From assembly GCA_041749015.1 (NCBI GenBank), contig JBGTCD010000064.1, forward strand, positions 124,001 through 188,000: a DNA stretch of 64,000 nt. The letters run 5' to 3'. Source of the stretch: JBGTCD01 sp041749015. Its GTDB lineage: Bacteria; Bacteroidota; Bacteroidia; Cytophagales; Cyclobacteriaceae. This document shows positions 8,237 through 18,263 of the stretch, piece by piece. Both the position numbers and the translations under genes were made by a program. How positions within the stretch are numbered: position 1 is the first letter of the stretch; every line of letters begins with the position of its first letter. The notes beneath the pieces are model-generated. The model searched no databases. It worked only from the letters and a program-made list of their open reading frames with translations, and was not told where the DNA came from.

Positions 8237-10549
8237 ATGAAAAAATGGTATTCCATATTTGTTATTGAGCGTCCCTGGATTAAAAAATTGGTTTTAGGCT
8301 TTTGGATATTTTTTATCTTTATCCTGGTACTCTTTCCGCTCTATATCCAATCGGTAAATGCTGACTGGATGGGGCTATATGGCGGGATGCCCAGTCTGCG
8401 TTCTTTGGAAAACCCCGAAAATGACCTGAGCTCCGAGCTTATTTCTTCAGATGGGGTTTCATTAGGCAGGTATTACCGGCATAACCGCAGTCAGGTGACC
8501 TATGAGGAGGTGTCTGAAGACCTTATCAATACCTTGTTGATTTCGGAAGATCATAGGTATTTTGACCACTCCGGTATGGATTTTATTGCCTACCTCAGGG
8601 TATTTAAAGGTTTAATCACCTTTAGCCCAGCCGGTGGTGGCAGCACCATTACCCAACAGCTTGCTAAAAACCTTTATCAAACCCGCGGGTCTGAATTGGA
8701 AGGTAAGCTGGGCAGAAATAACAACATTTTGCGGCTGATCGTTGGCAAAACCAAAGAGTGGATCATTGCTGTGTATCTGGAAAAGCATTTTACAAAGCAG
8801 GAAATTCTGGCAATGTACCTGAATACTGCCGACTTCGGTAGTAATGCATTTGGCATTAAAGTAGCCACAGAAACTTTTTTTGATAATACCCCGGATAGTC
8901 TGGATTATATGGAATCTGCTGTATTGATTGGGATACTACAAGGCTCCACAAGATTTAATCCGGTACTCAACTATGATAATTCCCTTAGGAAACGCAATGA
9001 AGTCCTTACCAAACTGTACCGGCATGGATATAAAATCGATTCCAGGGAAATGCTGGATTCACTAATGGCCCTGCCTATTGATCTCGATAATTATAATGTT
9101 GCCAATCATAATAAAGGCCTTGCGACCTATTTCAGATCAGTGATTCGTCAGGACCTCATGGATTGGTGTAAAGAGAATGGTATTGACCTATGGGAATCAG
9201 GACTTAAAATTCATGTTACTCTTGACAGCCGCATGCAGGAACTTGCAGAACAAGCCATGGAGGCCCAAATGAAGGGATTGCAAGAGTCATTTTATGATCA
9301 TTGGAAAGGTAGAAATCCGTGGATCGATTTAGATGGAAAGGAGATAAAAAACTTTGTGGAAAGCCGATTCCGGCAATCAGAAAGGTATAGAGAGTTGGTA
9401 AGGAAATATGGAAAGGACCACGATTCTATCAGGATCGTGATGACCACCCCCAGACCAATGACTGTATTTTCCTGGAATGGAGAAATCGACACCGTGCTAA
9501 GTCCGCTGGACTCTATTAAGTATTTCAAACATTTTTTACATGCCGGACTTATGGCGATGGATCCGAGGAATGGTGCTGTAAAGGCCTGGGTAGGGGGCAT
9601 CAACCATAAATATTTCAAATACGACCATGTGCGGCAGGGCAAGCGACAGCCAGGATCTACATTCAAAGCTTTTGTATATGGGTCTGCTATCGAAAATGGA
9701 TACCCACCTTGCTACAAGCTTCTGGACGTTTCTCCAAGCATCCCTATTCCTGGTGGTATTTGGTATCCTAAAAATGCTGACGGCAAGGAAGGTTCCGGAG
9801 AGGAAATGACCATACGCCAGGCTATGGCAAGGTCAGTAAATACCATCACTGCCCAATTAATGCAAAAGGTCGGTGTCAATAATGTAGTCGATTTTGCGCA
9901 TCGCGTAGGGATTGAAAGCCACCTTGACGCGGTGCCATCTCTTGCACTGGGTACCAGCGATGTTTCTTTATATGAGCTGGTAGGTGCTTACAGTACATTT
10001 GTGAATCAGGGGATCCATACCAGGCCCTATTTTATTACAAGAATTGAGGACAAAAACGGGAATGTTATTGAAAATTTTGTGCCTAAGACTCGTGAAGCCA
10101 TCAGCGAACAAACAGCCTATAAAATGGTATTTATGTTGATGGGTGGGGTAGAAGAAAGTGGGGGTACCTCCAGAGGTCTATCGTATGACCTTAAAGAAGA
10201 AAATGAAATAGGAGGGAAAACTGGTACCACCGACAACGCCTCCGATGGTTGGTACATGGGGGTAACACCAAATCTGGTCACTGGGATCTGGGTAGGTGGT
10301 GATGAGCGCAGCATCCACTTTCGCAATTGGGCATTGGGATCGGGTGGTCGCACCGCACGCCCTATTTGGGAAAGCTTCATGAGGGCTGTATATGCCAATA
10401 AAGATCTGGAGCATGGCAAATCCACTTTCAAGAGACCGGCAAGGGGAGTAGATGTTTCCCTCGATTGTAGTCGCTACACGATGGGGGCACCATCTGATTC
10501 TACCCAAGTTGCTCCCACGCGAGAATGGGATTTTAGTGAAGCACAATAA
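8237..10549 (+). CDS. class A penicillin-binding protein (PBP1A type)
   Basis: Bifunctional peptidoglycan synthase of 770 residues. One N-terminal membrane helix (about 18-38) is followed by a GT51 glycosyltransferase domain with SEDHRYFDHSGMD (Glu104 catalytic) and GGGSTITQQLAKNLY. The transpeptidase domain has the acyl-serine motif Ser474-Thr-Phe-Lys477, SVN at 533-535 and KTGT at 661-664, so both activities look intact. The insert at about 350-430 separates the domains. It starts 32 bases after the SprE-like gene and ends 9 bases before uvrC, so all three are probably co-transcribed. Confidence 0.95.
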   Translation: MKKWYSIFVIERPWIKKLVLGFWIFFIFILVLFPLYIQSVNADWMGLYGGMPSLRSLENPENDLSSELISSDGVSLGRYYRHNRSQVTYEEVSEDLINTLLISEDHRYFDHSGMDFIAYLRVFKGLITFSPAGGGSTITQQLAKNLYQTRGSELEGKLGRNNNILRLIVGKTKEWIIAVYLEKHFTKQEILAMYLNTADFGSNAFGIKVATETFFDNTPDSLDYMESAVLIGILQGSTRFNPVLNYDNSLRKRNEVLTKLYRHGYKIDSREMLDSLMALPIDLDNYNVANHNKGLATYFRSVIRQDLMDWCKENGIDLWESGLKIHVTLDSRMQELAEQAMEAQMKGLQESFYDHWKGRNPWIDLDGKEIKNFVESRFRQSERYRELVRKYGKDHDSIRIVMTTPRPMTVFSWNGEIDTVLSPLDSIKYFKHFLHAGLMAMDPRNGAVKAWVGGINHKYFKYDHVRQGKRQPGSTFKAFVYGSAIENGYPPCYKLLDVSPSIPIPGGIWYPKNADGKEGSGEEMTIRQAMARSVNTITAQLMQKVGVNNVVDFAHRVGIESHLDAVPSLALGTSDVSLYELVGAYSTFVNQGIHTRPYFITRIEDKNGNVIENFVPKTREAISEQTAYKMVFMLMGGVEESGGTSRGLSYDLKEENEIGGKTGTTDNASDGWYMGVTPNLVTGIWVGGDERSIHFRNWALGSGGRTARPIWESFMRAVYANKDLEHGKSTFKRPARGVDVSLDCSRYTMGAPSDSTQVAPTREWDFSEAQ

Positions 10550-10558
10550 GCGCATCCC

Positions 10559-12352
10559 ATGAGGGCTTTTACTCAGGAAAACTGCCGGTCACTGCCTGAA
10601 GAGCCGGGAGTATATCGGTACCTGGATAAAAACCATACCCTCATTTATGTAGGCAAAGCAAAAAATATTAAAAAACGGGTCAGCAGTTACCTGCTAAAAA
10701 ATAAAACCGCAGACCGTAAAACACGCCGGCTCATCAAGGAAACGGCCTATGTGGATTTTATCCTTGCCCATACGGAGTTTGATGCACTGCTTCTGGAAAA
10801 TAACCTGATCAAGGAGTCACAGCCCAAGTTTAACATCCTGCTCAAGGACGATAAAACTTTTCCTTATATCTGTATTTTAAAAGAACGATTTCCCAGGATC
10901 ATTTCTACCAGAAAATTTGATCCGAAGCAAGGCGCCTATTTTGGGCCCTACTCAAGTGTAAGCGCCATGAACAATATTCTGGAGCTGATTAGGAAGGTTT
11001 ATACCCTACGCACCTGTAATCTTAACTTAAGTAAAGAAAACATTAAAGCCGGGAAATTCAAGGTATGCCTTGAATACCATATTGGAAACTGCAAGGGACC
11101 CTGTGAAGACTTACAATCGGAAGCCGATTACAATGAGGAAATAGCCCATGCAACCCAGATTTTAAAGGGGGATTTGAGTGGTGTAAAACATTATTTTCAG
11201 GAAAAAATGACGCTTTCATCCGATAGGATGGAATTTGAACAGGCACAGAGTTACAAAGAAAAGCTGGAGCTGGTCCGAAAATTTCAAACCAAATCCATAG
11301 TGGTGAATCCAAATATCTCGGATATGGATGTCATTGCCCTGGTGCCATCACAGGAAATGGTATTCGTTAACTATATGAAAATCAAGTCTGGGGCCATTAT
11401 ATTTTCCAAGCCTGTTAATGTAAAAAAAGGAACGGGGGAGACGGATGCAGAAATTCTCACCAATGTACTGTACCAACTTCGGGAAGAATACGGCGCAGAA
11501 AACAAGGAAGTTATTTCAAATTTACCCTTGACGGTAATGCCGGACGGTCTCACCAATTCTGTACCCAAAATTGGTGATAAACACAAGTTGGTGACCTTGT
11601 GTCTTAAAAATGCGCTCCAGAGGAAAAAAGACTATTTGATCAAAAAGGAAGAAAAGCCAGGCAAAGCCAACGAGGTATTATACATTATGAAGGATGACCT
11701 TCGATTGAAAGAACTCCCCATCCACATAGAGTGCTTTGATAATTCCAACCTCCAGGGTTCTGATCCCGTGGCCTCTATGGTGTGTTTTAGGAATGGAAAG
11801 CCTTCAAAATCAGATTACAGAAAGTTTCATATCAAAACCGTAACCGGTCCAGATGATTTTGCATCGATGGAAGAGGTAGTCACCAGAAGGTATAAGCGTC
11901 TATTGGATGAAGGCCAATCACTACCACAACTCATCGTCATCGATGGTGGTAAAGGCCAGCTTAGCAGTGCCGCAACAGCTTTAAAAAAATTAGGAATTTA
12001 TAATCAAATACCTATAATTGGAATCGCAAAACGGCTGGAGGAAATTTACTTTCCTGAAGACCAGGACCCACTCTTTATCAGCAAGAGATCCCCTACCTTA
12101 CAATTAATCCAAAAATTGCGGGATGAAGCACACCGATTTGCCATTAACTTTCACCGGCAATCCAGAAGCAAGACCCGCTGGAAGACCAGCCTTTCAGAAA
12201 TAAACGGAATAGGGCCAAAGACCGCAGACCAGCTATTGAGAAAATTCAAATCCGTGAAGAAAATAAAAGAACTTGAACTAAAAGTACTAGAAGAAGAAGT
12301 GGGGGCTGCCAAAGCCAAATTAATTTTTGAACAACTACACAAAAACCCATAA
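10559..12352 (+). CDS. uvrC: UvrABC excinuclease subunit C
   Basis: Nucleotide excision repair nuclease that incises on both sides of a lesion bound by UvrB. It has 597 residues, full length. The N-terminal GIY-YIG domain includes PGVYRYLDKNHTLIYVGKAK (3' incision), a UvrB-binding UVR helix pair lies near 207-237, and the RNase H-like domain has Asp394 in ECFDNSN and Asp462 in VIDGGKGQ (5' incision). The C-terminal helix-hairpin-helix includes INGIGPKTADQLLRKF. It ends in the strong terminator at 12352-12380. uvrA is 17 kb away on the other strand. Confidence 0.97.
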   Translation: MRAFTQENCRSLPEEPGVYRYLDKNHTLIYVGKAKNIKKRVSSYLLKNKTADRKTRRLIKETAYVDFILAHTEFDALLLENNLIKESQPKFNILLKDDKTFPYICILKERFPRIISTRKFDPKQGAYFGPYSSVSAMNNILELIRKVYTLRTCNLNLSKENIKAGKFKVCLEYHIGNCKGPCEDLQSEADYNEEIAHATQILKGDLSGVKHYFQEKMTLSSDRMEFEQAQSYKEKLELVRKFQTKSIVVNPNISDMDVIALVPSQEMVFVNYMKIKSGAIIFSKPVNVKKGTGETDAEILTNVLYQLREEYGAENKEVISNLPLTVMPDGLTNSVPKIGDKHKLVTLCLKNALQRKKDYLIKKEEKPGKANEVLYIMKDDLRLKELPIHIECFDNSNLQGSDPVASMVCFRNGKPSKSDYRKFHIKTVTGPDDFASMEEVVTRRYKRLLDEGQSLPQLIVIDGGKGQLSSAATALKKLGIYNQIPIIGIAKRLEEIYFPEDQDPLFISKRSPTLQLIQKLRDEAHRFAINFHRQSRSKTRWKTSLSEINGIGPKTADQLLRKFKSVKKIKELELKVLEEEVGAAKAKLIFEQLHKNP

Positions 12353-12380
12353 AAAAAGCTGCACGATTGGCAGCTTTTTT
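12352..12380. terminator. bidirectional rho-independent terminator between uvrC and gldN
   Basis: Stem AAAAAAGCTGC / GCAGCTTTTTT with a 7-base loop. The A-run on one side and T-run on the other give a U-tail in both directions, so it can end the plus-strand uvrC transcript and the minus-strand gldKLMN transcript, which converge here. Confidence 0.85.
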
Positions 12381-12402
12381 CATCCATGTCTTTTGAATCA
12401 AA

Positions 12403-13308
12403 TTAAAATTCCCACAAGTGGTGCTCTTTCTCCATCAGCTCCATCTCCATCCACTCAGCACCGAGAGCCTTTTCGAGTTCATGTTTATTATAGATCTCTG
12501 CTATAGAGCGGTCTTCAGGGTTCTCCACTTTTGTGAGGGTGCCTTGAAATAATCTCAAAAGAAAGGCATCAGCAAAATTACGATGCTCAGCACTATTCTG
12601 TCTGTTAAACCATAGTGCGTCATTAGGTCTGGACCTGAATAGCTTAACCAGATCCTTGTACCTGAACTGTACTAATGGAATATCAACACCCTGGGCAGAA
12701 TACTGACCATCCAAAACCAGGTTAATGGCTTGAATATCATAATACAAACGGCCTCTGCGTTTGTCAAAGATCATGTCTTCAACAAGCTCAAGCTTTGTGA
12801 TCTCTGTAGCCGTATAATATTCAGCTTTTCCGGCACTTTTGTCTTCAGCCCAATAGAAGTCATCCTCTCCAGGGCGAATACCAAGGGTACCATCAGATTG
12901 GCTGACGTAAATACTTCCCTGATACTCTACATACTCTCCTGCATAATAATCAAAGTCGGGATCCCAGGGATCCGGCTTCAAAGCTTCAGTTTTTTGAAGG
13001 CTATTTTCAAATTGAGTACGACTCAATTTTCGCTCCAACACCCCTACCGCCTCATACAGGTTTTCATCTAATGCGCCAGATTGTACTGCTTCAATTAAGA
13101 ATTTAGACAACTCATTGTTCTTGGCAAAAAATCCTTTGTTTTGAGGTTCCGTTAGATCAATGATCCGCCATACGCGCTTCTTAAAGTGGTGTTCATATTT
13201 TGCAATAGGATCAATGGAATTAGGATTATATTGTTCTTCCATTTCCTGAGCATAGGAATAGCCTCCAACTATAAGAACAGCAAAAAATGCGATTAAACTC
13301 CGTTTCAT
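12403..13308 (-). CDS. gldN: gliding/T9SS protein GldN
   Basis: Periplasmic GldN/PorN component, 301 residues. A signal peptide of about 20 residues ending in SYA is followed by the family segment KRVWRIIDLTEPQNKGFF. In relatives GldN binds the GldK lipoprotein to form the large periplasmic ring that couples the GldLM motor to the outer-membrane translocon. It is the last gene of the operon, 11 bases after gldM, and is followed by the terminator at 12352-12380. The acidic C-terminus (MEMELMEKEHHLWEF) appears to be the natural end. Confidence 0.92.
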   Translation of the reverse strand: MKRSLIAFFAVLIVGGYSYAQEMEEQYNPNSIDPIAKYEHHFKKRVWRIIDLTEPQNKGFFAKNNELSKFLIEAVQSGALDENLYEAVGVLERKLSRTQFENSLQKTEALKPDPWDPDFDYYAGEYVEYQGSIYVSQSDGTLGIRPGEDDFYWAEDKSAGKAEYYTATEITKLELVEDMIFDKRRGRLYYDIQAINLVLDGQYSAQGVDIPLVQFRYKDLVKLFRSRPNDALWFNRQNSAEHRNFADAFLLRLFQGTLTKVENPEDRSIAEIYNKHELEKALGAEWMEMELMEKEHHLWEF

Positions 13309-13319
13309 GTTATTAAGTT

Positions 13320-14888
13320 TTATTTAATTGGGAGCGAAATGATTTTGGATTTAATAGATACCCTTTCATTTCCTCCAGCACAGGTCCTTCTGAAAACCTG
13401 GTCTACATCAAAAATTAATATATCTCCTGCTCTGGCTTGCTGCGCAAATCTGGACAAGTCAAGAAGCTGAGAGGTGAAATCCTGAGGTGCACCTACACCA
13501 CGGCCTCCTCGAGCCAACAGTATGCTGACCTTTCTGACCTGATAATTGGCATCCTCTCTTGCCTCACGGGCAAAGTTTTCCTCAGCAACCGCACGAATAT
13601 TTAAACTCCTGATAGCCTGAGGGGACTCCCCATCTTTTAAGTTAACTTCACGACCACGGCTTGAAATTTCAATCCTTGGTTCCGGGATATTTTTTACATC
13701 AAAACTTTCTGTACCCAATACCCTGCCATCATTAGAGACGGTAAGCTGTACTCTGGTCCTTCCTTTTGGAATCAAAGTTACCTTACCCGTTTGTGCACCC
13801 TTTCTTACATCTGCCTGAGGAGAAGAAAAAGATGGGTTATAGGCATTGCCCAAAGCAGGTACCTGTACATCCAGCTCATTACAAACATTTAGGTATAATG
13901 AGCTCAAGGCTGCAGAACGAATCTGGATTACCGGCTTGACCACAGTATATTCAATAGGCTGAACATACACACTATCATTTAATGAAATCCTGGCGCTGAA
14001 GGTTTGTTTTCCTTCCCCGGAAGCAGTAAAAGACACCTTGCCCATTTTGATCCCAGTGACCTCATCTTCAACTACATCTAACTTAGTTTCGCCCATGAAC
14101 ATTTCAGGTTCCAATCCGGTAGCTGAACCGGTGATAAACATATCTGCTTCATATTTTGCCCCTGCAGCCACTACATTGGAAACAGGCCTTACCATAGGAA
14201 CAATAATATTGAAATCCACATCCTTAAGACCAACCATTTCAGCAATCCTATCTAAAGCCAGGCTTTCATAAGACAAAACCTCCGTCATGATCTGACTGAT
14301 GGTAGCCATACCTGCTGCCGTTGGTGTATTTTGAAAGTAATATTCGGCAAAGCTTTTATTATTCTGATTAGGGTCATCTTTGGCGATATCAATATCTTTG
14401 GCATCTTTGGCCAAGGGCGCAAATTCCCTGCCTGATATTTCAGCCAGCTCTGCAGCATATTTGTTTAAGCTATTCCTTAACCTTTTGCCTTGCCCCTTTT
14501 GAACCATATAATTACCTACAATATCGTAATCTTTGGCGCCAATAATTTGACCGTTTTCATCCCGACCACCAGTGATGATAACCATAGTATCTCTTAATTG
14601 CCTCATTTCTGAAAGCAATTCTGAGGTCATCGACCTGACCTTTTTTGCCTTATCAAGAGCTGCAACGTCCTCAACACGGTCTCCTTTTTCCTTTACAGTA
14701 GCGGAAATATTAGATATTGTGGTGTTACTTTTCATTTCCATCTCACCAACCTGCCTGTTAAGGGTTTCATCGATGAAGATAAATTTTTCCAGGACGGCAT
14801 TACTTACCTGCAGTGCCAGAAGCGCTGTTAGTACCAGGTACATCATACCGATCATCTTCTGTCTCGGTGTTTCTTTTCCTCCAGCCAT
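13320..14888 (-). CDS. gldM: gliding/T9SS motor protein GldM
   Basis: Inner-membrane motor component with one N-terminal transmembrane helix (about 13-32, starting KMIGMMYLVLTALLALQVS) and a long periplasmic part, 522 residues, close to the family size. The cytoplasmic N-terminus MAGGKETPRQK is typical. The periplasmic region would fold into stacked domains spanning toward the GldKN ring. With GldL it forms the proton-driven motor that powers T9SS and gliding. Located 31 bases downstream of gldL and 11 upstream of gldN. Confidence 0.95.
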   Translation of the reverse strand: MAGGKETPRQKMIGMMYLVLTALLALQVSNAVLEKFIFIDETLNRQVGEMEMKSNTTISNISATVKEKGDRVEDVAALDKAKKVRSMTSELLSEMRQLRDTMVIITGGRDENGQIIGAKDYDIVGNYMVQKGQGKRLRNSLNKYAAELAEISGREFAPLAKDAKDIDIAKDDPNQNNKSFAEYYFQNTPTAAGMATISQIMTEVLSYESLALDRIAEMVGLKDVDFNIIVPMVRPVSNVVAAGAKYEADMFITGSATGLEPEMFMGETKLDVVEDEVTGIKMGKVSFTASGEGKQTFSARISLNDSVYVQPIEYTVVKPVIQIRSAALSSLYLNVCNELDVQVPALGNAYNPSFSSPQADVRKGAQTGKVTLIPKGRTRVQLTVSNDGRVLGTESFDVKNIPEPRIEISSRGREVNLKDGESPQAIRSLNIRAVAEENFAREAREDANYQVRKVSILLARGGRGVGAPQDFTSQLLDLSRFAQQARAGDILIFDVDQVFRRTCAGGNERVSIKSKIISLPIK

Positions 14889-14919
14889 ATCGAAGTTGTT
14901 TTAAATGTTTTTAAATATC

Positions 14920-15759
14920 TTAACCTTGTTGGGCAGTTCCGCCGCCTTTCATAGCTGTGAGCATGTTACCATACACCCTGTTGAGAGAGGCAATATTGCC
15001 GGTAAGTTTGCCAAGCTCATCTGAGAATTGCTTAGTACCTTCTCCTGCTTTAGCCATACCTTCCAATGCCTGGGTCATGTTGGTATAAAATTTATTCATG
15101 GCTTTCACATGCGTTTCAGCATCTTTAAGCTCCATTTCATAAACAGTATTTAATGCAGTCAGGTTTTTAGTTACATTCTGTACCTGAGCATGATATTCTT
15201 TTGCATCCCTTGAAGCATCTGCCATTTCAGCCATCGCCTTCATGGTGACATCGTAAGATTTATTCATTTCCAATAATGATTTGGAAGCGCCCTTTACATT
15301 ATTAGCATATTCGTTAGTTGCCACAGCAGCGCTGCTAAGGGAAGCCATTTGCTTGGCAGAATCAGCCATGTTGGTAAGCCCTTTTCCAAGACTTTCAATT
15401 AATTCAGGTCCAATCTTTGCTTTTTCCAGCATGGTATCTAGCTGCTGGGTAGGTGTACCTCCGGCAGGACCACCCTTAGCATCCCTAACTGGGACAGGCT
15501 TGGCGGGACCATCAAAGTCTTCTGAAAGCTCAGGATACACTTTTGACCAGTCAAGCTCAGAATGTTGTGGCTCAAAGGCACTGAGAAAAAATATTAAGGC
15601 CTCTGTAGAAAGACCAATCATAAGCATTTCGTTTGCACCTTCCCAATGAAGGATTTTAAACATAGCTCCGATAATTACCACAGCAGCACCAATACCGTAA
15701 ATTTTCGGCATAATGGTGGTAAAAAATAAGTTAGCAAATCCGCCTTTTTTCTTGCTCAT
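14920..15759 (-). CDS. gldL: gliding/T9SS motor protein GldL
   Basis: Inner-membrane stator-like protein, 279 residues. Two N-terminal helices lie at about 11-33 and 45-62, with the first containing MPKIYGIGAAVVIIGAMFKI, typical of GldL. A long, Lys/Met/Ala-rich helical cytoplasmic tail follows. Glu residues near the ends of the helices (Glu46 and Glu53) are candidates for proton translocation, as in the GldLM motor. It lies between gldK (77 bases upstream) and gldM. A weak TTAATGG/CCATTAA hairpin sits just after gldK (15811-15829). Confidence 0.95.
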   Translation of the reverse strand: MSKKKGGFANLFFTTIMPKIYGIGAAVVIIGAMFKILHWEGANEMLMIGLSTEALIFFLSAFEPQHSELDWSKVYPELSEDFDGPAKPVPVRDAKGGPAGGTPTQQLDTMLEKAKIGPELIESLGKGLTNMADSAKQMASLSSAAVATNEYANNVKGASKSLLEMNKSYDVTMKAMAEMADASRDAKEYHAQVQNVTKNLTALNTVYEMELKDAETHVKAMNKFYTNMTQALEGMAKAGEGTKQFSDELGKLTGNIASLNRVYGNMLTAMKGGGTAQQG

Positions 15760-15836
15760 TGTATTACAGGTTTTAGTTGTCTGATGAATTTTTTTTAATA
15801 ATAATAAATTTTAATGGTTAACCCATTAATTTACTC

Positions 15837-16979
15837 TTAAAATTCGGTTCCGGAAGACCTGCCCAACTGGGTCATAGCATTCCTGAATCCAATATAAGCC
15901 CTTACAGAATCCTGAAATTCATAGGTACGCGTACCCGTTTCAAGATAATAGGCAACATCCTTCCAGGAGCCACCTCTTATTACTTTTCTTGGTTCGTTCT
16001 CGTCGTTATAGGTAGGGTTCAAATCCCATACCACAGGTACCGAAGCAGGGAAGAAAGCATCTTCACACCATTCTGATACATTGCCTGCCATATCAAAGAG
16101 ACCAAAATCATTAGGGAAATATGATTCGACCGGCGCAGTATACGCGAAACCGTCATCATAATAATTACCCCGGCCAGGCTTAAAGTTAGCCAGCATACAA
16201 CCTTTTGAGTTCCTTATATAAGGGTTACCCCAGGGATATTTAGCCAGGTCTCTTCCGCCTCTTGCGGCATATTCCCATTCTGCTTCAGAAGGTAATCTGA
16301 ATTTAGGCATAGGAAATTCGCCAAGTTGATCTCTGTAGGCATTCAGGTAGGCCGTTCTCCATTCACTGAAAAATTTAGCCGCCTTCCAGCTCACTCCCAC
16401 CACTGGATAATCATCGTAACCTGGATGCCAGTAATAATAGTCCTGGAGAGGGTCACCCATATGATGACTGAAGTCACGAACCCATACTTCCATATTCGGA
16501 AAGTAATTCTCCATAAATTCATCGTCCGAAACATCAAACATTTCAAGGTCCATTCTGAATGTAGGATATTTCTCCTGGACATTCTCAAGAATACTCCTGA
16601 TCTCGTCTTTAGTTACGGAGTGATAATTTGTATTGTAATCAGCGTTTTCGTTTGGAATGAAAAAGTCTGTAAACTGACGATACTTATTATTGGTGATCTC
16701 TGTCTCATCCATGTAGAAATTACCAATAGTAATCTGCTTGTTGTAGTTGATCTGGGTAGCGGCAGGATCTTCATCGGCCTGACCCATGTGGAAAGTACCT
16801 GCAGGAATTGGAACAGTACCAAAGGGCACGGTCATCACCCATCCTTCCCGGCCGGGTGCACCGCGAAGCTCGCCCATATCTCCGGCACCTCCACCAAATA
16901 ATCCACAACCTCCCAATCCTAGGGAAGCCCCCAGGATTCCCAGAGTGAAGTTCCTACATAAAACAAAAAATTTGTTCAT
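15837..16979 (-). CDS. gldK: gliding/T9SS lipoprotein GldK
   Basis: Outer-membrane lipoprotein of the periplasmic ring, with a formylglycine-generating-enzyme (SUMF1) fold. I chose the start at 16979, giving 380 residues, because the N-terminus is then a proper lipoprotein signal ending in LGGC with Cys25. The ATG at 17024 would add 15 residues in front of the signal. FGE-type motifs are clear: PAGTFHMGQ, EITNNKYRQF, RLPSEAEWEYAARGG, GNVSEWCED and RGGSWKD. GldK-type members are structural, not enzymes. First gene of gldKLMN; a weak hairpin follows its stop before gldL. Confidence 0.95.
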   Translation of the reverse strand: MNKFFVLCRNFTLGILGASLGLGGCGLFGGGAGDMGELRGAPGREGWVMTVPFGTVPIPAGTFHMGQADEDPAATQINYNKQITIGNFYMDETEITNNKYRQFTDFFIPNENADYNTNYHSVTKDEIRSILENVQEKYPTFRMDLEMFDVSDDEFMENYFPNMEVWVRDFSHHMGDPLQDYYYWHPGYDDYPVVGVSWKAAKFFSEWRTAYLNAYRDQLGEFPMPKFRLPSEAEWEYAARGGRDLAKYPWGNPYIRNSKGCMLANFKPGRGNYYDDGFAYTAPVESYFPNDFGLFDMAGNVSEWCEDAFFPASVPVVWDLNPTYNDENEPRKVIRGGSWKDVAYYLETGTRTYEFQDSVRAYIGFRNAMTQLGRSSGTEF

Positions 16980-17168
16980 AACTCTGTATTTTAAACCTTT
17001 ACTAGAAAAGTTAAAGCCAAACATAAGTGAAAAAATGATTCTATAACCTTAATAATCCTGAAAATTTACAAAAAAAATTTAAACAAAAATCTTAAAAAAT
17101 TTATCATTAAAAAAAAATTGCATCCCAAATTGAGTATTTTCTGACAATTTGCAAAATTATTTTAGTTA

Positions 17169-18128
17169 TTAATGCCTATATCTCGGTGTTCTGATGATTT
17201 TCCTTCCTACCCCTGGGGTCACTGGTAATTGATAAGTGACCATAATCTCATGAGAGGTCGGCATCTTAGCTTCTTGCTCCTTAATTATATAGTCAAAAGA
17301 ATAACCAATTTTCAGAGAGTTATCTTTCAGCATGCTGTACCCTAATAATATAATAGCTGCATCCGCTTGCCTGAAAGAGAGACCTCCCCACATCCGCTCA
17401 CGATAAGTCCCAACGACACCAACATCAAAGGAGTATGTTTTTAGGTCAGATTTCACTATAAAAGACGGCGAAATGCTTAAATCGAAGTTAACTTCATGAA
17501 TATATCCGGCAGTAAGTATCATGTGGGGTTCCAGTGGATTCCGCTGCTCTGCCAAGCCAAAATCAAATTCTGACCTCAATAAATGATTAAAACTCAGGCC
17601 TGCATAATATTTTTCTTTTCTGAAATAGACGCCTACCGCCATGTCAGGTCGTACCTGTGATTCGCGCCCACGACCTTCTAATAGAGGATCGTCCTCTTCT
17701 CTGGGTCGATACCGGTCAAAGTTGAATGATTGTGCAAAGGCGCCCAGCCTGATACCGAAACTCAGCTTGGCATCATTTAATGCCAGATGATAGGCGTATG
17801 AAGCCTGGATTTCCAGATTATTTTGGGGGCCTAAATTGTCATTGACTATATGTGCGCCAAAGCCACTGTTCAAAGCAAAGATGGGTGTACTCATACTGGC
17901 CACTTGTGTAGTAGGAGCAGTGCCCTCATCGAATGTAGCACGGTAACCCGCCCACTGGCTTCTATGAAACAGTGAAAATTTGGTAAACCCATCTACTCCG
18001 GCAAAGGCTGGATTGTAGAAAAGGGTATTGAACATATATTGGGAAAATTGTGCATCCTGCTGCCCTGCGGCCTCATGATTAAGAAGCATCCCCACACCCA
18101 ATACGCTTAGGAAAAAAATTTTTCTCAT
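17169..18128 (-). CDS. T9SS-associated PorP/SprF family outer-membrane protein
   Basis: Outer-membrane beta-barrel protein of 319 residues with a signal peptide (about 1-22, ending in AAGQ). The family start is clear: QDAQFSQYMFNTLFYNPAFAG, in two short pieces (residues 24-44). Alternating aromatic strands follow and the C-terminus is polar. PorP/SprF proteins bind T9SS cargo or adhesins, or anchor PorKN-type rings. It lies directly upstream of gldK (about 190 bases, AT-rich) in the same direction, so this copy is probably the core PorP rather than a cargo-linked SprF. Confidence 0.88.
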   Translation of the reverse strand: MRKIFFLSVLGVGMLLNHEAAGQQDAQFSQYMFNTLFYNPAFAGVDGFTKFSLFHRSQWAGYRATFDEGTAPTTQVASMSTPIFALNSGFGAHIVNDNLGPQNNLEIQASYAYHLALNDAKLSFGIRLGAFAQSFNFDRYRPREEDDPLLEGRGRESQVRPDMAVGVYFRKEKYYAGLSFNHLLRSEFDFGLAEQRNPLEPHMILTAGYIHEVNFDLSISPSFIVKSDLKTYSFDVGVVGTYRERMWGGLSFRQADAAIILLGYSMLKDNSLKIGYSFDYIIKEQEAKMPTSHEIMVTYQLPVTPGVGRKIIRTPRYRH

Positions 18129-18263
18129 GGCTCCCTGAAAAAATCCAGGTTTAAATATAGGGGTTTTTTATAAGAACCAAATATTGCCCTAAGATAATTT
18201 TTAATTGGATAAAATCGCCTGCTCCAAAATGCACGGTATTTTTTGTAATAAATGGCTATTGAA

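Noticed and set aside
16979..17024. Longer N-terminus for gldK from the ATG at 17024
   Set aside because: It would place 15 residues ahead of a proper lipoprotein signal; the inner start fits the lipobox Cys25.
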